A program made the position numbers and the translations under genes. The notes beneath the pieces were generated by a model. It was not told the DNA's origin and did not search any database. It was given only the letters and a program-made list of their open reading frames with translations. This document shows, piece after piece, positions 1 through 8,394 of a stretch of DNA of 64,000 nt (position 1 is its first letter; each line of letters begins with the position of its first letter). The stretch comes from Sphingobacteriaceae bacterium (GTDB taxonomy: Bacteria > Bacteroidota > Bacteroidia > Sphingobacteriales > Sphingobacteriaceae), in the NCBI GenBank assembly GCA_903642215.1, contig CAHJWG010000006.1, positions 1 through 64,000 of the forward strand. Reading direction: 5' to 3'.

Positions 1-293
1 CAGTTCGGTTTGTACTGGCCGATAGAATCCGCATGACCGCGCAGCGAAACCACGTAATCATCTTCGATCACCAGTTTGGCCAGCTTGTTCAGGTTATCAT
101 AATACGTATCGCGGACAGAGGCTTTGGCAAAATCATACTCTACGTTGTGGGTAAGTTCTGCAATCAGCGCGCTTTTGTCGTCAATTGTTGTTTTGCGTAC
201 TGCCTTTTTTGACGCTTTAAAATCAACTGCTTTTACGCCTGCAAAAAACAGCAGCATAGCTGCCACGACGGATAAAAATACTTTTGGTTTCAT
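1..293 (-). CDS. OmpA-family peptidoglycan-binding protein, N-terminal part
   Basis: Only the first 97 codons are inside the window; the gene runs off the left edge. The start ATG (293-291) opens a signal peptide with a basic start, a hydrophobic VAAMLLFF core and a GVKA cleavage region. After a lysine-rich linker comes VEYDFAKASVRD and then VVSLRGHADS near residues 83-92. These match the first strand and the GHADS element of the OmpA C-terminal domain, which grips peptidoglycan. The family tethers the outer membrane to the cell wall. No N-terminal barrel precedes the domain in this fragment, so it is probably a periplasmic or lipoprotein-like OmpA-domain protein. The family call is firm; the full architecture is unknown. 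Confidence 0.8.
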   Translation of the reverse strand, partial: MKPKVFLSVVAAMLLFFAGVKAVDFKASKKAVRKTTIDDKSALIAELTHNVEYDFAKASVRDTYYDNLNKLAKLVIEDDYVVSLRGHADSIGQYKPN

Positions 294-724
294 AATTTTT
301 TTGGTTTTAAATTGGTTTTTAAAATAGTTTTATAAGAAAAAATGTTTCATATAAACTTATTAAAATTTTTAATAAAAATATATAGTAATTATAAATTATC
401 AAAAATATTTATTTGCTTGTAAATTATAAATAATAATAAGTGCTATACTTCTTTTACCGGTAAGAAAATGGTTAATAAGATTTTGTTCTGTTTGAGGTTT
501 TAAGTGATTACTTGTTAGAAGAACTGTAAGCGTTAGCTCTTTTTAATCACTCAATTTCATTTAAATTACTTGTACAAACTGCTTTAAAATAACAACTGCC
601 GGAACCTAATTGCTACATAACAGAACAAGTATTAATACATTTGAATTTAAGTATTTATACAGATAACCTTACAAGATTTAACCTTATATTAATCAAAATT
701 ACAAACTTAAAAAGAGGAGTTATT
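294..724. other. AT-rich gap with one copy of the dispersed word
   Basis: No convincing gene is seen here. The stretch is very A/T-rich, especially 330-440, as expected of a promoter region between the leftward OmpA-type gene and the rightward DUF892 gene. One minus-oriented copy of the dispersed word (TACTTCTTTTA) lies at 446-456, followed by CCGGTAAG. No terminator hairpin was found. Confidence 0.5.
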
Positions 725-829
725 TTGTGTGAATTAAATCAGGATGAACGATGTATCGGATATGATGTAATTCCCGAGAAAAATTTACCAGCTAAAACTG
801 TTTCAACTAAATACACAGCCGATAAATAG
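725..829 (+). CDS. doubtful 34-codon ORF just before the DUF892 gene
   Basis: A TTG codon at 725 is preceded by a purine run, AAAGAGGAG, at a reasonable ribosome-binding distance, and the frame stays open for 34 codons, ending 6 bases before the next ATG. The same frame can be extended upstream to a TTG at 641. The short product (CELNQDERCIGYDV onward) matches no family I recognise. It could be a small translationally coupled gene, or chance. The clear Shine-Dalgarno-like run is the only positive evidence. Confidence 0.2.
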   Translation: MCELNQDERCIGYDVIPEKNLPAKTVSTKYTADK

Positions 830-835
830 CTATAA

Positions 836-1360
836 ATGAATATAAAAAGCACAAGTAACGTTAGCAGCAGTGTACAATTATCACCGGAAAAACTTTTACT
901 TTTTTTTACCGATCACCTAAACCGTATTTATTATGCAAAAGCTCATTTATCAGAGCGACTTACAGAAATAGAAGAGCATGCTGATTTTCTGGATTTAAAA
1001 CACGGCATCAGGGAAACCCATGAAGATGTAGCTAAACAAATGATCAGGATGGAAGAAATTTTTACCCTGATGGATATTGCTATTTCATTTGTAAAATGCA
1101 CAGATTTGGACAACCTGATTGAGAGTGCTTTTTCCGGCATCCATCAATACAGTATAGAAGCCGGCCTTCGTGATCTGTCGATTTTGTATTACATGCAAAC
1201 TATTGAAAGCATAGAAATGACTTCCTTTGGTATGCTCCAGCTTATGGCTGCACAACTTAAAAACAAACAGATTGTACAGCTCTTGAAAGAGAATTTTGAC
1301 GAAGCCCGTGAAGATCATATTTTACTTGCATTGATTGCTGCAAAATTTATAAAAGGATGA
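836..1360 (+). CDS. DUF892 (YciE/YciF) ferritin-like protein
   Basis: A 174-residue, almost wholly helical protein. It follows the DUF892 pattern: LLLFFTDHLNRIYYAKAHL (normally LxDLYxAE), a second helix RETHEDVAKQMIRMEEIF corresponding to the HxxxTxxQxxRLexVF segment, a cysteine in SFVKCTDL, a third helix GLRDLSILYYMQTIE, and a closing EAREDHILLALIA. The family folds as a ferritin-like four-helix bundle and is tied to stress responses, but no reaction is established. Several usual metal-ligand glutamates are replaced (AE becomes AK in the first helix), so metal binding is uncertain. A 30-residue N-terminal tail is low in conservation. The gene stands alone; a word copy begins 4 bases after the stop. 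Confidence 0.8.
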   Translation: MNIKSTSNVSSSVQLSPEKLLLFFTDHLNRIYYAKAHLSERLTEIEEHADFLDLKHGIRETHEDVAKQMIRMEEIFTLMDIAISFVKCTDLDNLIESAFSGIHQYSIEAGLRDLSILYYMQTIESIEMTSFGMLQLMAAQLKNKQIVQLLKENFDEAREDHILLALIAAKFIKG

Positions 1361-1363
1361 TCA

Positions 1364-1450
1364 TGCTTCTTTTACCGTATAATTTTACGATTCTTCGTTT
1401 ACTTTAGCCATAACTCGGCTTATTGGCAATACTTCTTTTATCACCTAAAA
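1364..1450 (-). repeat. two copies of the dispersed word after the DUF892 gene
   Basis: TGCTTCTTTTA at 1364-1374 and TACTTCTTTTA at 1430-1440 are in the same orientation. The second is followed by TCACCTAAAA, the long form of the element also seen near 10219, 21677 and 48826. Both lie directly downstream of a plus-strand gene. The rest of the gap up to 1638 is C/T-rich with no gene. Confidence 0.8.
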
Positions 1451-1638
1451 GTTTGTACGGCTGCTTCAACACTGCTTTCTTTTTTCCTAACTGCTTCGTC
1501 GGTTTTTTCTTGCCGGTTCTATTAAAAAAACAGCTTTCTTTTCCGCCTTAAATCTGATAAATTAGGCTTTCTATTCTTTTAATAGAAAAACTTTCCTTTT
1601 TCAAACCTATTAGCACCTTGTATAATTCCCTCTTTAAA

Positions 1639-4440
1639 ATGCAACTCGGATTCAGGTTATTCTTTTTGTCTTTTTTCTTATTGTTATCGGTTACTTATGG
1701 CCAAACTATAACCAACAAAGTTTTAAAAGACGACGTAACTGCCTTACAGGATATGAAGGCCCGGCTGCCGGTAGAAAAACTCTATCTGCAAACCGACAAA
1801 CCTTATTACAACACCGGCGATACGATCCGTTTTAAAGCATATTTACTGAATGCTGATTTTCTTGTTCCCTCAATCCGAAGCGGACTGCTATATGTGGAAC
1901 TAGATGACGTAAACGGCAAGGCTGTGAAACAGATTATGGTGCCCGTTAATGCCGGTTTGGCCTGGGGTGATTTGGTGCCGGATGAAAAAGAAATCCGCGA
2001 AGGAAGCTTCACTTTACGTGCCTATACAAACTGGATGCGCAACTTCGGGGAAGATTACATCTTTAAAAAGAACATTTATATTTCTGCCATAAGCGGCACC
2101 ACTACTTTAGTCAAAACGGTGTTTAAAGCGGACAGCGCGGCAGGTAAAAATAAAGTAGCGGCCGGTTTGTATTTTACTTCGTTGGATAACAACGCTTTGA
2201 TACTGAAAGATATCAAACTGCGTGTAACAGATGGACGGCGCACCTTAGCGCGGGACAAAGTTACGACCGGCTTTGACGGAGGTCTGAAAGTTAACTTTGA
2301 CCTGGCCGATAAAACAGATCTCAAAAACCTGGTTATAAAAGCGCAGCGAACAGGAACTGGTTCGGATACCTCAACCCTAACCATCCCGGTAAACATCAAC
2401 CGGCCCGAAAAAACAGACCTGCAGTTTATGCCCGAAGGCGGCAACTTGCTTGCAGGGATAAATACCAAAGTTGGCTTTAAAGCCATTGGCGAGGACGGCA
2501 AAGGCCTGGCTTTAACTGGAAAAATATACAACAGCAAACAGCAGGAAATAACTGCTTTTAAAACCTTACACGCGGGCATGGGCAGTTTTGAGCTTACGCC
2601 GCAGGCAGGGGAAAGTTATCATGCCCGAATAACTTTGCCCAGAGGAATTACAAAAGAATACCCTTTGCCTTTGGTAAACCTTTCTGGCACCGCATTAGCC
2701 GTAAAAACGCTGAACAACGATTCGTTGCTGATTACAATTAATGCCACAACGGATTTGGCAGATAAACCTGTTGTCTATTACCTGATCGGCCAAGCGCGCG
2801 GCGTGGTCTGTTATGCGCAAACCCTCGGCTTTCGCAATAAGCAACCGGTAAAAGAAGCATTACCTGGTTCGCTGTTCCCAACAGGTATCGCCAGATTTAC
2901 ATTATTGAACGCAGCCGGTCAACCGCTAAATGAGCGGCAGGTATTTATCAGCCATGATGATGTGTTGCAGATCAACATCAGTACCGATAAACAAAATTAT
3001 TCGATTCGTGACAGTATTGCCGTAGCTATCGAAGTGAAGAACAAAGAAGGCAAGCCTGTGCAGGGCAGTTTTTCTGTAGCGGTAACGGACGGCAGCCAGG
3101 TAAAAACCGATAGTTTGGGTAGTAATATCCTCAACAATTTGTTGCTCAGCTCCGACCTGAAAGGCAATATTGAAGAACCGGGCTATTATTTTGCAGGTGA
3201 TAAAGCTATAGAACTGGACAACCTGATGCTTACCCAGGGCTGGGCCGGTTATAGCTGGAAAGAGGTTTTCAGTCCGGTTAAAACACCGGTTATTTACCCG
3301 GCCGAAAAAGAGTTTGTAGTTAAGGGAACCGTAACCAATGCTTTTAACAAACCGGTGGCCGGATCAAAACTGGTGCTATTTTCCAATAATCCACCGGCAT
3401 TAAACGAAACTACGACCGGTAAAGACGGCCGCTTCTATTTTAAAGGGCTAATCCCGGTAGATACCGCTTTATTCAAGATACAGGCCAGAACCAGAAAGGG
3501 AAGCAGTTTTAACGTAAACATCAGCGGGGAAGAATTTAACCCGCCCAAATTTAGCCCGGCTGGGCAGGTTGCTCCCTGGTACGTCAACCCGGACACATTA
3601 TTACTGGCGAATGTAAACACAAAAACCGCGCAGCTAAAGGCCGTAGAAAACCTAATGGGAAAAGGACTCCGTTTGAAGGAAGTAACCATCACGGCTAAGA
3701 AAATTATCCCCGGTTCTAAAAATCTGAATGGCCCCGGCCAGTATGATTCGGCTTTCGATGAAAAAGATATGGTCAAAGCCAATAAAACAACTTTGGGTGA
3801 TTTTTTGGAAAAAAATATTCGGGGATATGTAGTTACAGGTATTTGGAAACCATGTTCAAGTTGTAAAGCAATACCATGGGATTATGTTCTAAAAGGAAAA
3901 AGGTTACATTTTATAATTGACGGGATGGATCTTGAATATGGGAATATGAACGACCGCTATCACTTTATTAAAAACCAACTGGACTATTTTACTGCCGAGG
4001 ATATTACAGGTATTGAAGTGCTGTATAATGCTAAGTTTCTTCCAAATTATGGTATAGCATTCGCACCTATCGGAGAGCTTCCAAATGGCGATGGGCATGC
4101 CTACCTGGAAATAACCACCAGGGCAAAAAAGGGGCCATTCATGCGCGTAACACCAGGCACTTATCTATACAAAACTTTACCTTTTACCTTGCCTGAACAA
4201 TTTTACCGCCCCAAATATAATGTAAGTAATAGGGATTTTGCTATCGGTACGGATCTGCGCTTCACCATCCACTGGGAACCAAATATTGTTACAGACACGG
4301 CCGGCAGTGCTAAATTGTCTTTTTACAGTGCCGATAAGCCCGGCATTTACAACGTGATTATCGAAGGGATAGATTTACAAGGGAACATCGGTTATCTTAA
4401 ACAAAAAATAAATGTTGCAACAGCACCTTCTCATCCGTGA
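1639..4440 (+). CDS. MG2-domain and TonB-plug-like outer-membrane protein
   Basis: A 933-residue exported protein. I prefer the ATG at 1639 over an in-frame TTG at 1618 because it gives a perfect signal peptide (MQLGFRLFFLSFFLLLS, cleavage after TYG). Residues about 35-140 (LPVEKLYLQTDKPYYNTGDTI) form an MG2-type domain as in alpha-2-macroglobulin relatives. Around residues 560-640 there is a carboxypeptidase-regulatory-like beta sandwich (VVKGTVTNAFNKPVAGSKLVL). Around 690-810 there is a TonB-receptor plug-like stretch (TLGDFLEKNIRGY, then HFIIDGMD and ITGIEVLYNAKF). No beta-barrel follows; the C-terminus is a short beta domain. The architecture is common in Bacteroidota, but the substrate is unknown. 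It stands alone, so context gives no function. Confidence 0.75.
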   Translation: MQLGFRLFFLSFFLLLSVTYGQTITNKVLKDDVTALQDMKARLPVEKLYLQTDKPYYNTGDTIRFKAYLLNADFLVPSIRSGLLYVELDDVNGKAVKQIMVPVNAGLAWGDLVPDEKEIREGSFTLRAYTNWMRNFGEDYIFKKNIYISAISGTTTLVKTVFKADSAAGKNKVAAGLYFTSLDNNALILKDIKLRVTDGRRTLARDKVTTGFDGGLKVNFDLADKTDLKNLVIKAQRTGTGSDTSTLTIPVNINRPEKTDLQFMPEGGNLLAGINTKVGFKAIGEDGKGLALTGKIYNSKQQEITAFKTLHAGMGSFELTPQAGESYHARITLPRGITKEYPLPLVNLSGTALAVKTLNNDSLLITINATTDLADKPVVYYLIGQARGVVCYAQTLGFRNKQPVKEALPGSLFPTGIARFTLLNAAGQPLNERQVFISHDDVLQINISTDKQNYSIRDSIAVAIEVKNKEGKPVQGSFSVAVTDGSQVKTDSLGSNILNNLLLSSDLKGNIEEPGYYFAGDKAIELDNLMLTQGWAGYSWKEVFSPVKTPVIYPAEKEFVVKGTVTNAFNKPVAGSKLVLFSNNPPALNETTTGKDGRFYFKGLIPVDTALFKIQARTRKGSSFNVNISGEEFNPPKFSPAGQVAPWYVNPDTLLLANVNTKTAQLKAVENLMGKGLRLKEVTITAKKIIPGSKNLNGPGQYDSAFDEKDMVKANKTTLGDFLEKNIRGYVVTGIWKPCSSCKAIPWDYVLKGKRLHFIIDGMDLEYGNMNDRYHFIKNQLDYFTAEDITGIEVLYNAKFLPNYGIAFAPIGELPNGDGHAYLEITTRAKKGPFMRVTPGTYLYKTLPFTLPEQFYRPKYNVSNRDFAIGTDLRFTIHWEPNIVTDTAGSAKLSFYSADKPGIYNVIIEGIDLQGNIGYLKQKINVATAPSHP

Positions 4441-4483
4441 AAAAATTTCCATATTACAAGTAGCAGGACTAATTTATACAGCT

Positions 4484-4740
4484 GAAGTTGTTTAAACTTA
4501 TTTTAGCTTCGTATCTGATTTTTCTTCTATTCCACTAATATTAAGGTTATCCCCCTAATCTCCTTTAAAGGGGGAACAGAACCAGGGCGTATATCTTTCT
4601 ATAACGTTTACTAAACTATAGAAAGGTGTACGACAGGCTTCCCCCCCCCTTAAAGTGGGTTAGGAGGACGAATTTCCATTTTTTATAAGGTAAAAGAAGT
4701 ATTTCATTAAAATAAAGGAAGAAATAAGTTAAACAGGTTC
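4484..4740. mobile_element. MITE-like element with IS5-type ends
   Basis: The left end GAAGTTGTTTAAACTTATTT (4484-4503) is mirrored by the right end at 4721-4740, which reads GAACCTGTTTAACTTATTTC on the minus strand. Both resemble the ends of the insertion sequence at 45106-46035. The 257-bp element is flanked by GCT on each side (4481-4483 and 4741-4743), consistent with a 3-bp target duplication. It has no coding capacity. Its core is an imperfect palindrome (4551-4666, CCCCCTAATCTCCTTTAAAG against TTAAAGTGGGTTAGGAGG) with an inner perfect 9-bp stem, CTTTCTATA/TATAGAAAG. It also carries a plus-oriented copy of the dispersed word at 4691-4701. Confidence 0.65.
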
Positions 4741-4788
4741 GCTACACAGAACCGGATGCAGGACGCATTATTTATGGAGTTTACTTTT

Positions 4789-4883
4789 TATGCTTTTTTT
4801 ATCACCTAAAAAACAGGGAAATAACATACTTTTTTCTATTGGTGCAGCAGCTAAAAGCAAATTTTATAGGCATAAAAGAAGCA
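4789..4883. repeat. degenerate long-form repeat paired with an inverted copy
   Basis: TATGCTTTTTTTATCACC at 4789 followed by TAAAAAAC is a decayed long-form copy of the dispersed element. An intact plus-oriented word (TAAAAGAAGCA) lies at 4873-4883. The arrangement and spacing parallel the better preserved pair at 10219-10301. The pair sits 28 bases beyond the stop of the leftward pyruvate-kinase-like gene. Confidence 0.6.
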
Positions 4884-4910
4884 AGGTTGATCTTATGAAA
4901 TGAAATTAAC

Positions 4911-6386
4911 CTAACTCTTTTGAACATCATTTCCGGATGGCTGCAAAAAATAACCGGCGATAGATAACGCTCTGAAAAGCCGCCTGTTTTTATAACTGTT
5001 TTTGCGGCCTCTCGCCAGGATATTATTTAAAGTTTTCAGCACTGCTACTGTGTGTGTTCCTTTATTAATCATCACACAGTCGGCTGCAGCTGCGTGTGCG
5101 GCATCGGTTACTTCGCCTCTTGTAGGAAGCTCCTGCTTGTTCATGTTCTCAAGCACCTGTGTTGCCCAGATTACCGGGACACGTGCCGCTTCGCAAATCC
5201 ACAAAATTTCGTCCTGTACCTCGCTCATCCTTTCAAAACCTACTTCAAGTGCCATATCTCCCCGGGCAACCATAATAGCAAGCTGGCTTTGCTGCATCCC
5301 TTGCAGGATTATTTCCGGCAAATGGTTTACCGATTGGTTCGTTTCTATTTTAGCCACTATCGGGAATCCGGGTTTGTTTGAAAGTAGTAACTGCCTTTGC
5401 AGTTCCTGCATATCTTCTGCATGTTTTACAAAAGAAAACCCAACCATATCAGCATGCTGTACAATAAAAGGCAGGCACTTTAAGTCAAAATCTGTAATGG
5501 GTTTTACCCGGAACGCCGTATCCGGAAAGTTAATCCCCTTTTCATTTTTAATGAAGGTTTTCTTTGCAGAAATTCGGGTAATTTTAAGGATAGCTCCATT
5601 ACCGGATGTATTTTGTACTACTGCTTCAAACAAGCCGTCATCAAAAAAAACACGCTGGCCAGGTTTTAGGTTTCCAACTATGCCAGCCAAACTGCAACAA
5701 ATTGTCTTTTTGTTTTTAAGCCCTTTTTGATCGGGATCAGTTAAGGTTACCTCATCCCCTAATGCTACTTTTAACTTCTCTTTTTTTTGTTTTTTACTGC
5801 TGATTTCTATCCTGATTTTAGGGCCGGCTAAATCCATGTATAACTTGCAGGGAAGATCAGTTTTTACCATCGCCTTTTTAAGGTTAACAATCATTTTAAG
5901 CCAGGTTTTCCGGTTGTCGTGGGCGCAGTTGATCCTTGCGATCCGCATCCCGCTTTGCAACAGTTCGCAGATTAATTTTTGATCTCGGGCAAAATTGGTA
6001 TCAAAAGTTACCATAACCGGAGGCACGTTGTTGGTTGCCCCCTGCCCTAAAAGTGCCTCACAGTTTTGCTGTAATTGCTCCGGGCCGTTTTCGGTTTCTT
6101 CTTCTGATAAAGGTTTTTTATAACCAAGCAGTTTCATTACCTGCACCAGTTGTGTTTTAATATGGCTTTCGCTGGCAGCGAGAGAAGACAGGCCCTGCTT
6201 GTGCAGCTCTTTTTGCAAGGGTTCTATATCTTGAGAACGCAATGCCAAATAATCAGTGAGGTTGATAGCAGAATTCCTATAAACCGGTTTAACCCTGCTA
6301 ATCTGCTCTGCTTTCTGCACTTCTGCCGTTAGCATAGCCAGATAGAGCTGTTCCAGTTTTTCCAGCAAGTTTTTGTTCTTTTCCAA
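4911..6386 (-). CDS. atypical pyruvate kinase
   Basis: A 491-residue protein whose residues about 120-460 form a pyruvate kinase barrel, the enzyme that transfers phosphate from phosphoenolpyruvate to ADP. Visible motifs are MRIARINCAHD (147-157, phosphate-binding Arg), DLAGPKIRIE (185-194), AKIETN (345-350, catalytic Lys and metal Glu), VARGDMALEVG (373-383, metal Asp) and WATQVLENM (407-415). The usual second metal/ADP segment MLSGETA is replaced by MINKGTHT, and the C-terminal allosteric domain is absent. A helical 115-residue N-terminal extension replaces the normal start. Length matches classical pyruvate kinase only because of this swap. It probably keeps activity without allosteric control. 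It has no metabolic neighbours. Confidence 0.8.
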   Translation of the reverse strand: MEKNKNLLEKLEQLYLAMLTAEVQKAEQISRVKPVYRNSAINLTDYLALRSQDIEPLQKELHKQGLSSLAASESHIKTQLVQVMKLLGYKKPLSEEETENGPEQLQQNCEALLGQGATNNVPPVMVTFDTNFARDQKLICELLQSGMRIARINCAHDNRKTWLKMIVNLKKAMVKTDLPCKLYMDLAGPKIRIEISSKKQKKEKLKVALGDEVTLTDPDQKGLKNKKTICCSLAGIVGNLKPGQRVFFDDGLFEAVVQNTSGNGAILKITRISAKKTFIKNEKGINFPDTAFRVKPITDFDLKCLPFIVQHADMVGFSFVKHAEDMQELQRQLLLSNKPGFPIVAKIETNQSVNHLPEIILQGMQQSQLAIMVARGDMALEVGFERMSEVQDEILWICEAARVPVIWATQVLENMNKQELPTRGEVTDAAHAAAADCVMINKGTHTVAVLKTLNNILARGRKNSYKNRRLFRALSIAGYFLQPSGNDVQKS

Positions 6387-6526
6387 AGTTTAAAAGTAAC
6401 GATGTTTTTCTTAGAAATCCTATTGCTTTCGCCCCGGCGATTACCAAACAAATCTACTTAATCAAGGTGCTAACAGGTTTTACCATACAGAAGTTTAAAC
6501 CCTGCAAAGCGGTTTTGTCCTTTGCC

Positions 6527-6802
6527 TTATTCCTTTACCATAATTTTCCGCTCAATAGAAAATTCCACGTCTTTCAGTCCTTCTCCTGTAATCACAAAAA
6601 CTAACCTTTCTTCTCTTTCAGGGAAATATTGTTTTACCATCGGGATAATTTCACCAACTAATTCTTCCATCTTTTTTGCATCCGGGCTACCTGTATTTAC
6701 AATAATATGCTTCATAAATATAGTTACACCGTTTGCACAGCTGCATTCTTTTTTAAGCAGCTTGATTACTTTCAACGGTAAAGTTTCCATTGTAATTTTC
6801 AT
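6527..6802 (-). CDS. small hypothetical protein behind the response regulator
   Basis: A 91-residue soluble protein with no recognised family. It starts MKITMETLPLKVIKLLKK, has a central CSCAN pair of cysteines, and an alternating beta/alpha pattern in the second half (HIIVNTG, ERLVFVITGEG). It begins 11 bases after the stop of the receiver-domain gene on the same strand, so the two are probably co-transcribed. A rightward ORF covers the same bases but lacks this context. An in-frame ATG at codon 5 is an alternative start. Confidence 0.55.
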   Translation of the reverse strand: MKITMETLPLKVIKLLKKECSCANGVTIFMKHIIVNTGSPDAKKMEELVGEIIPMVKQYFPEREERLVFVITGEGLKDVEFSIERKIMVKE

Positions 6803-6813
6803 TTAAGTAAACT

Positions 6814-7203
6814 TTAATAAATAAGTGCCATACCGGGTTTGGGGTTAAGGAGCGTGGTTACTTTATCTACCAGTTCGGTAAGGCCGAAGGGTTTTGCCAG
6901 AAAAGCGTCGCAACCATAAAAACCCAGCGACTGCAATACCCGCGGATATGCAGAACAAATTATGATCGGTAGTTTCGCTGTTACCCTGTGTGTTTTTAAT
7001 TTTTTGCAAAGTTCGCCACCGTTAACACTTTCCAGGATATAATCTATAATTACCAAATCAGGCCGGCATTGGTGTACAAGCTCTGTAATATCGTCCGTAC
7101 CTTCAAAAATTTCTACATAAAACCCTTCATAATTTAATGTTTCCTGCATTACATCCAAAACACGGGGATCATTATCGATGACTACAATGCGCTTAGCTGC
7201 CAT
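6814..7203 (-). CDS. single-domain response regulator (receiver only)
   Basis: A 129-residue CheY-like receiver with no output domain. The acidic pocket is in VVIDNDPR (residues 7-14), the phosphorylated aspartate in LVIIDYILE, the conserved Ser/Thr in IIICSAYP, and the conserved lysine in FLAKPFG. It should accept phosphate from a histidine kinase and act through protein contacts, possibly with its small downstream partner. No kinase is adjacent, so its input is unknown. The start ATG at 7203 follows no strong ribosome-binding site, which is normal for this phylum. Confidence 0.9.
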   Translation of the reverse strand: MAAKRIVVIDNDPRVLDVMQETLNYEGFYVEIFEGTDDITELVHQCRPDLVIIDYILESVNGGELCKKLKTHRVTAKLPIIICSAYPRVLQSLGFYGCDAFLAKPFGLTELVDKVTTLLNPKPGMALIY

Positions 7204-7608
7204 TATTTGTTTGATTTTAGAGCCAAAAGGCTTGTTCCGTTATTAAAATTAAGAATATCCGATTACCTTTTTTATGAGATAAAAAAAGGTATTGCCGTTG
7301 TAAAAGCAACTTCTCCATTATTTTTTAAGCAGTTGAGAAAGCTTGCACCGGGCAGCGGGAGTTTCCCGGGCATATTGTTAAACCAAGAGAACAATTGGTC
7401 AGTTCCGTTTTCATTGTTTAAGTGTTGATTAATTAGTACACTACAAAAATCCAGAAAGGGAATAGCTTAAACCAAAAGTATAAATACTTAATTTATGTGA
7501 ATTAATACGGTTTTTTGATCAAGGGCGATTCTTGGCTGATGATCTGTGGTTGCTTCTTTTATGGTGATAAAATTAGAGCCTTATTTTTTTTTATCAGTAA
7601 AAGCTAAA
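7204..7608. other. gap between the regulator and batE
   Basis: I see no convincing gene. A 73-codon rightward frame from a TTG at 7207 overlaps the regulator promoter region and looks like chance. A minus-oriented word copy (TGCTTCTTTTA) lies at 7551-7561, about 50 bases beyond the end of batE. No clear terminator was found. Confidence 0.45.
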
Positions 7609-8394
7609 TCAAATTTCTTTTACATTGTCCAAAGTAATCCAGCCCGAATTGCCGTTGGGAAGTTCGATTGCAATCCAGCTTCCTTCTTTTTGGGTGATGT
7701 CAACCTTAGTGCCTTCATGTATCACAAATAAAGGTTTTGCATTGATATCGGGAGAGCCTTTTACAGTAACAGAATTGCCGAAAATTATTGCCTGATGATG
7801 GCTGCTGAAATAATTTACCTGCCTGTTCGCCATAAAAATACTGGTGAAACCAATAAAGATAAGTACGATCCCCATGTAAAAACAGGCTTTTTTAATGGCA
7901 ACAATGCTGGTAAACAGATAGGCGATCAACAATAAAAATCCGATTAAAACAAACACATCGCTTAACACAGAAAGCGTTCCTGCGGGTAATATCAGGATAA
8001 AATTATGCCACCAGCGGGTAACAAAAAATTCTGGCTGCGGCTCTATTTTATCGGCGATCTTTAAGTTGGCAAACTGGATATTGATGTTGATATCTTTATC
8101 ATTCGGGGCAAGTTTGTGCGCCTTTTCATAATACAAAATTGCCGATGCCACATCATCCGATTTGTAGTAAGCATTGCCTGTGTTGAAATAAAGCACCGCC
8201 GACTGGTAACCTTCTTGGATAATCTGCTGGTAAACCTGTATCGCTTGCGGGTATTGCGCTTTGGCATATAGCTGGTTTCCTTTTTCAAACCGAGCGTTTG
8301 GCTTGTCATCACCCAAAGAAAACAGGGGTAAAAGAAGCATCAGCACCGGATATAACCCAGTGGTTAACCGGTTATATTTTCTCTTCAATTTCAT
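7609..8394 (-). CDS. batE: BatE: TPR and SH3b aerotolerance protein
   Basis: A 261-residue membrane protein that ends the Bat operon. A signal-anchor at residues 13-27 is followed by tetratricopeptide repeats (NARFEKGNQLYAKAQYPQAI and AVLYFNTGNAYYKSDDVAS), two membrane spans (about 137-180: FILILPAGTLSVLSDVFVLI onward), and a C-terminal SH3b domain (SVTVKGSPDINA to GSWIAIELPNGNSGWI). This matches BatE of Bacteroides and Leptospira, which has been linked to tolerance of oxidative stress; the molecular role is not settled. Its start overlaps the end of batD by 23 bases, implying translational coupling. The dispersed word at 8329-8339 lies in its signal region and encodes Leu-Leu-Leu. Confidence 0.85.
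   Translation of the reverse strand: MKLKRKYNRLTTGLYPVLMLLLPLFSLGDDKPNARFEKGNQLYAKAQYPQAIQVYQQIIQEGYQSAVLYFNTGNAYYKSDDVASAILYYEKAHKLAPNDKDININIQFANLKIADKIEPQPEFFVTRWWHNFILILPAGTLSVLSDVFVLIGFLLLIAYLFTSIVAIKKACFYMGIVLIFIGFTSIFMANRQVNYFSSHHQAIIFGNSVTVKGSPDINAKPLFVIHEGTKVDITQKEGSWIAIELPNGNSGWITLDNVKEI

Noticed and set aside
641..724. Upstream extension of the small ORF before the DUF892 gene, starting at a TTG at 641
   Set aside because: There is no ribosome-binding signal or conserved content; only the shorter frame from 725 has a plausible start context, and even that is doubtful.
6522..6806. Rightward ORF of 94 codons opposite the small gene after the response regulator
   Set aside because: It is the complement of a minus-strand gene that fits the operon spacing of 11 bases; the rightward frame has no context.
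7207..7428. Rightward 73-codon ORF starting at a TTG inside the regulator promoter region
   Set aside because: No ribosome-binding site, no recognised domain and no coupled neighbour.
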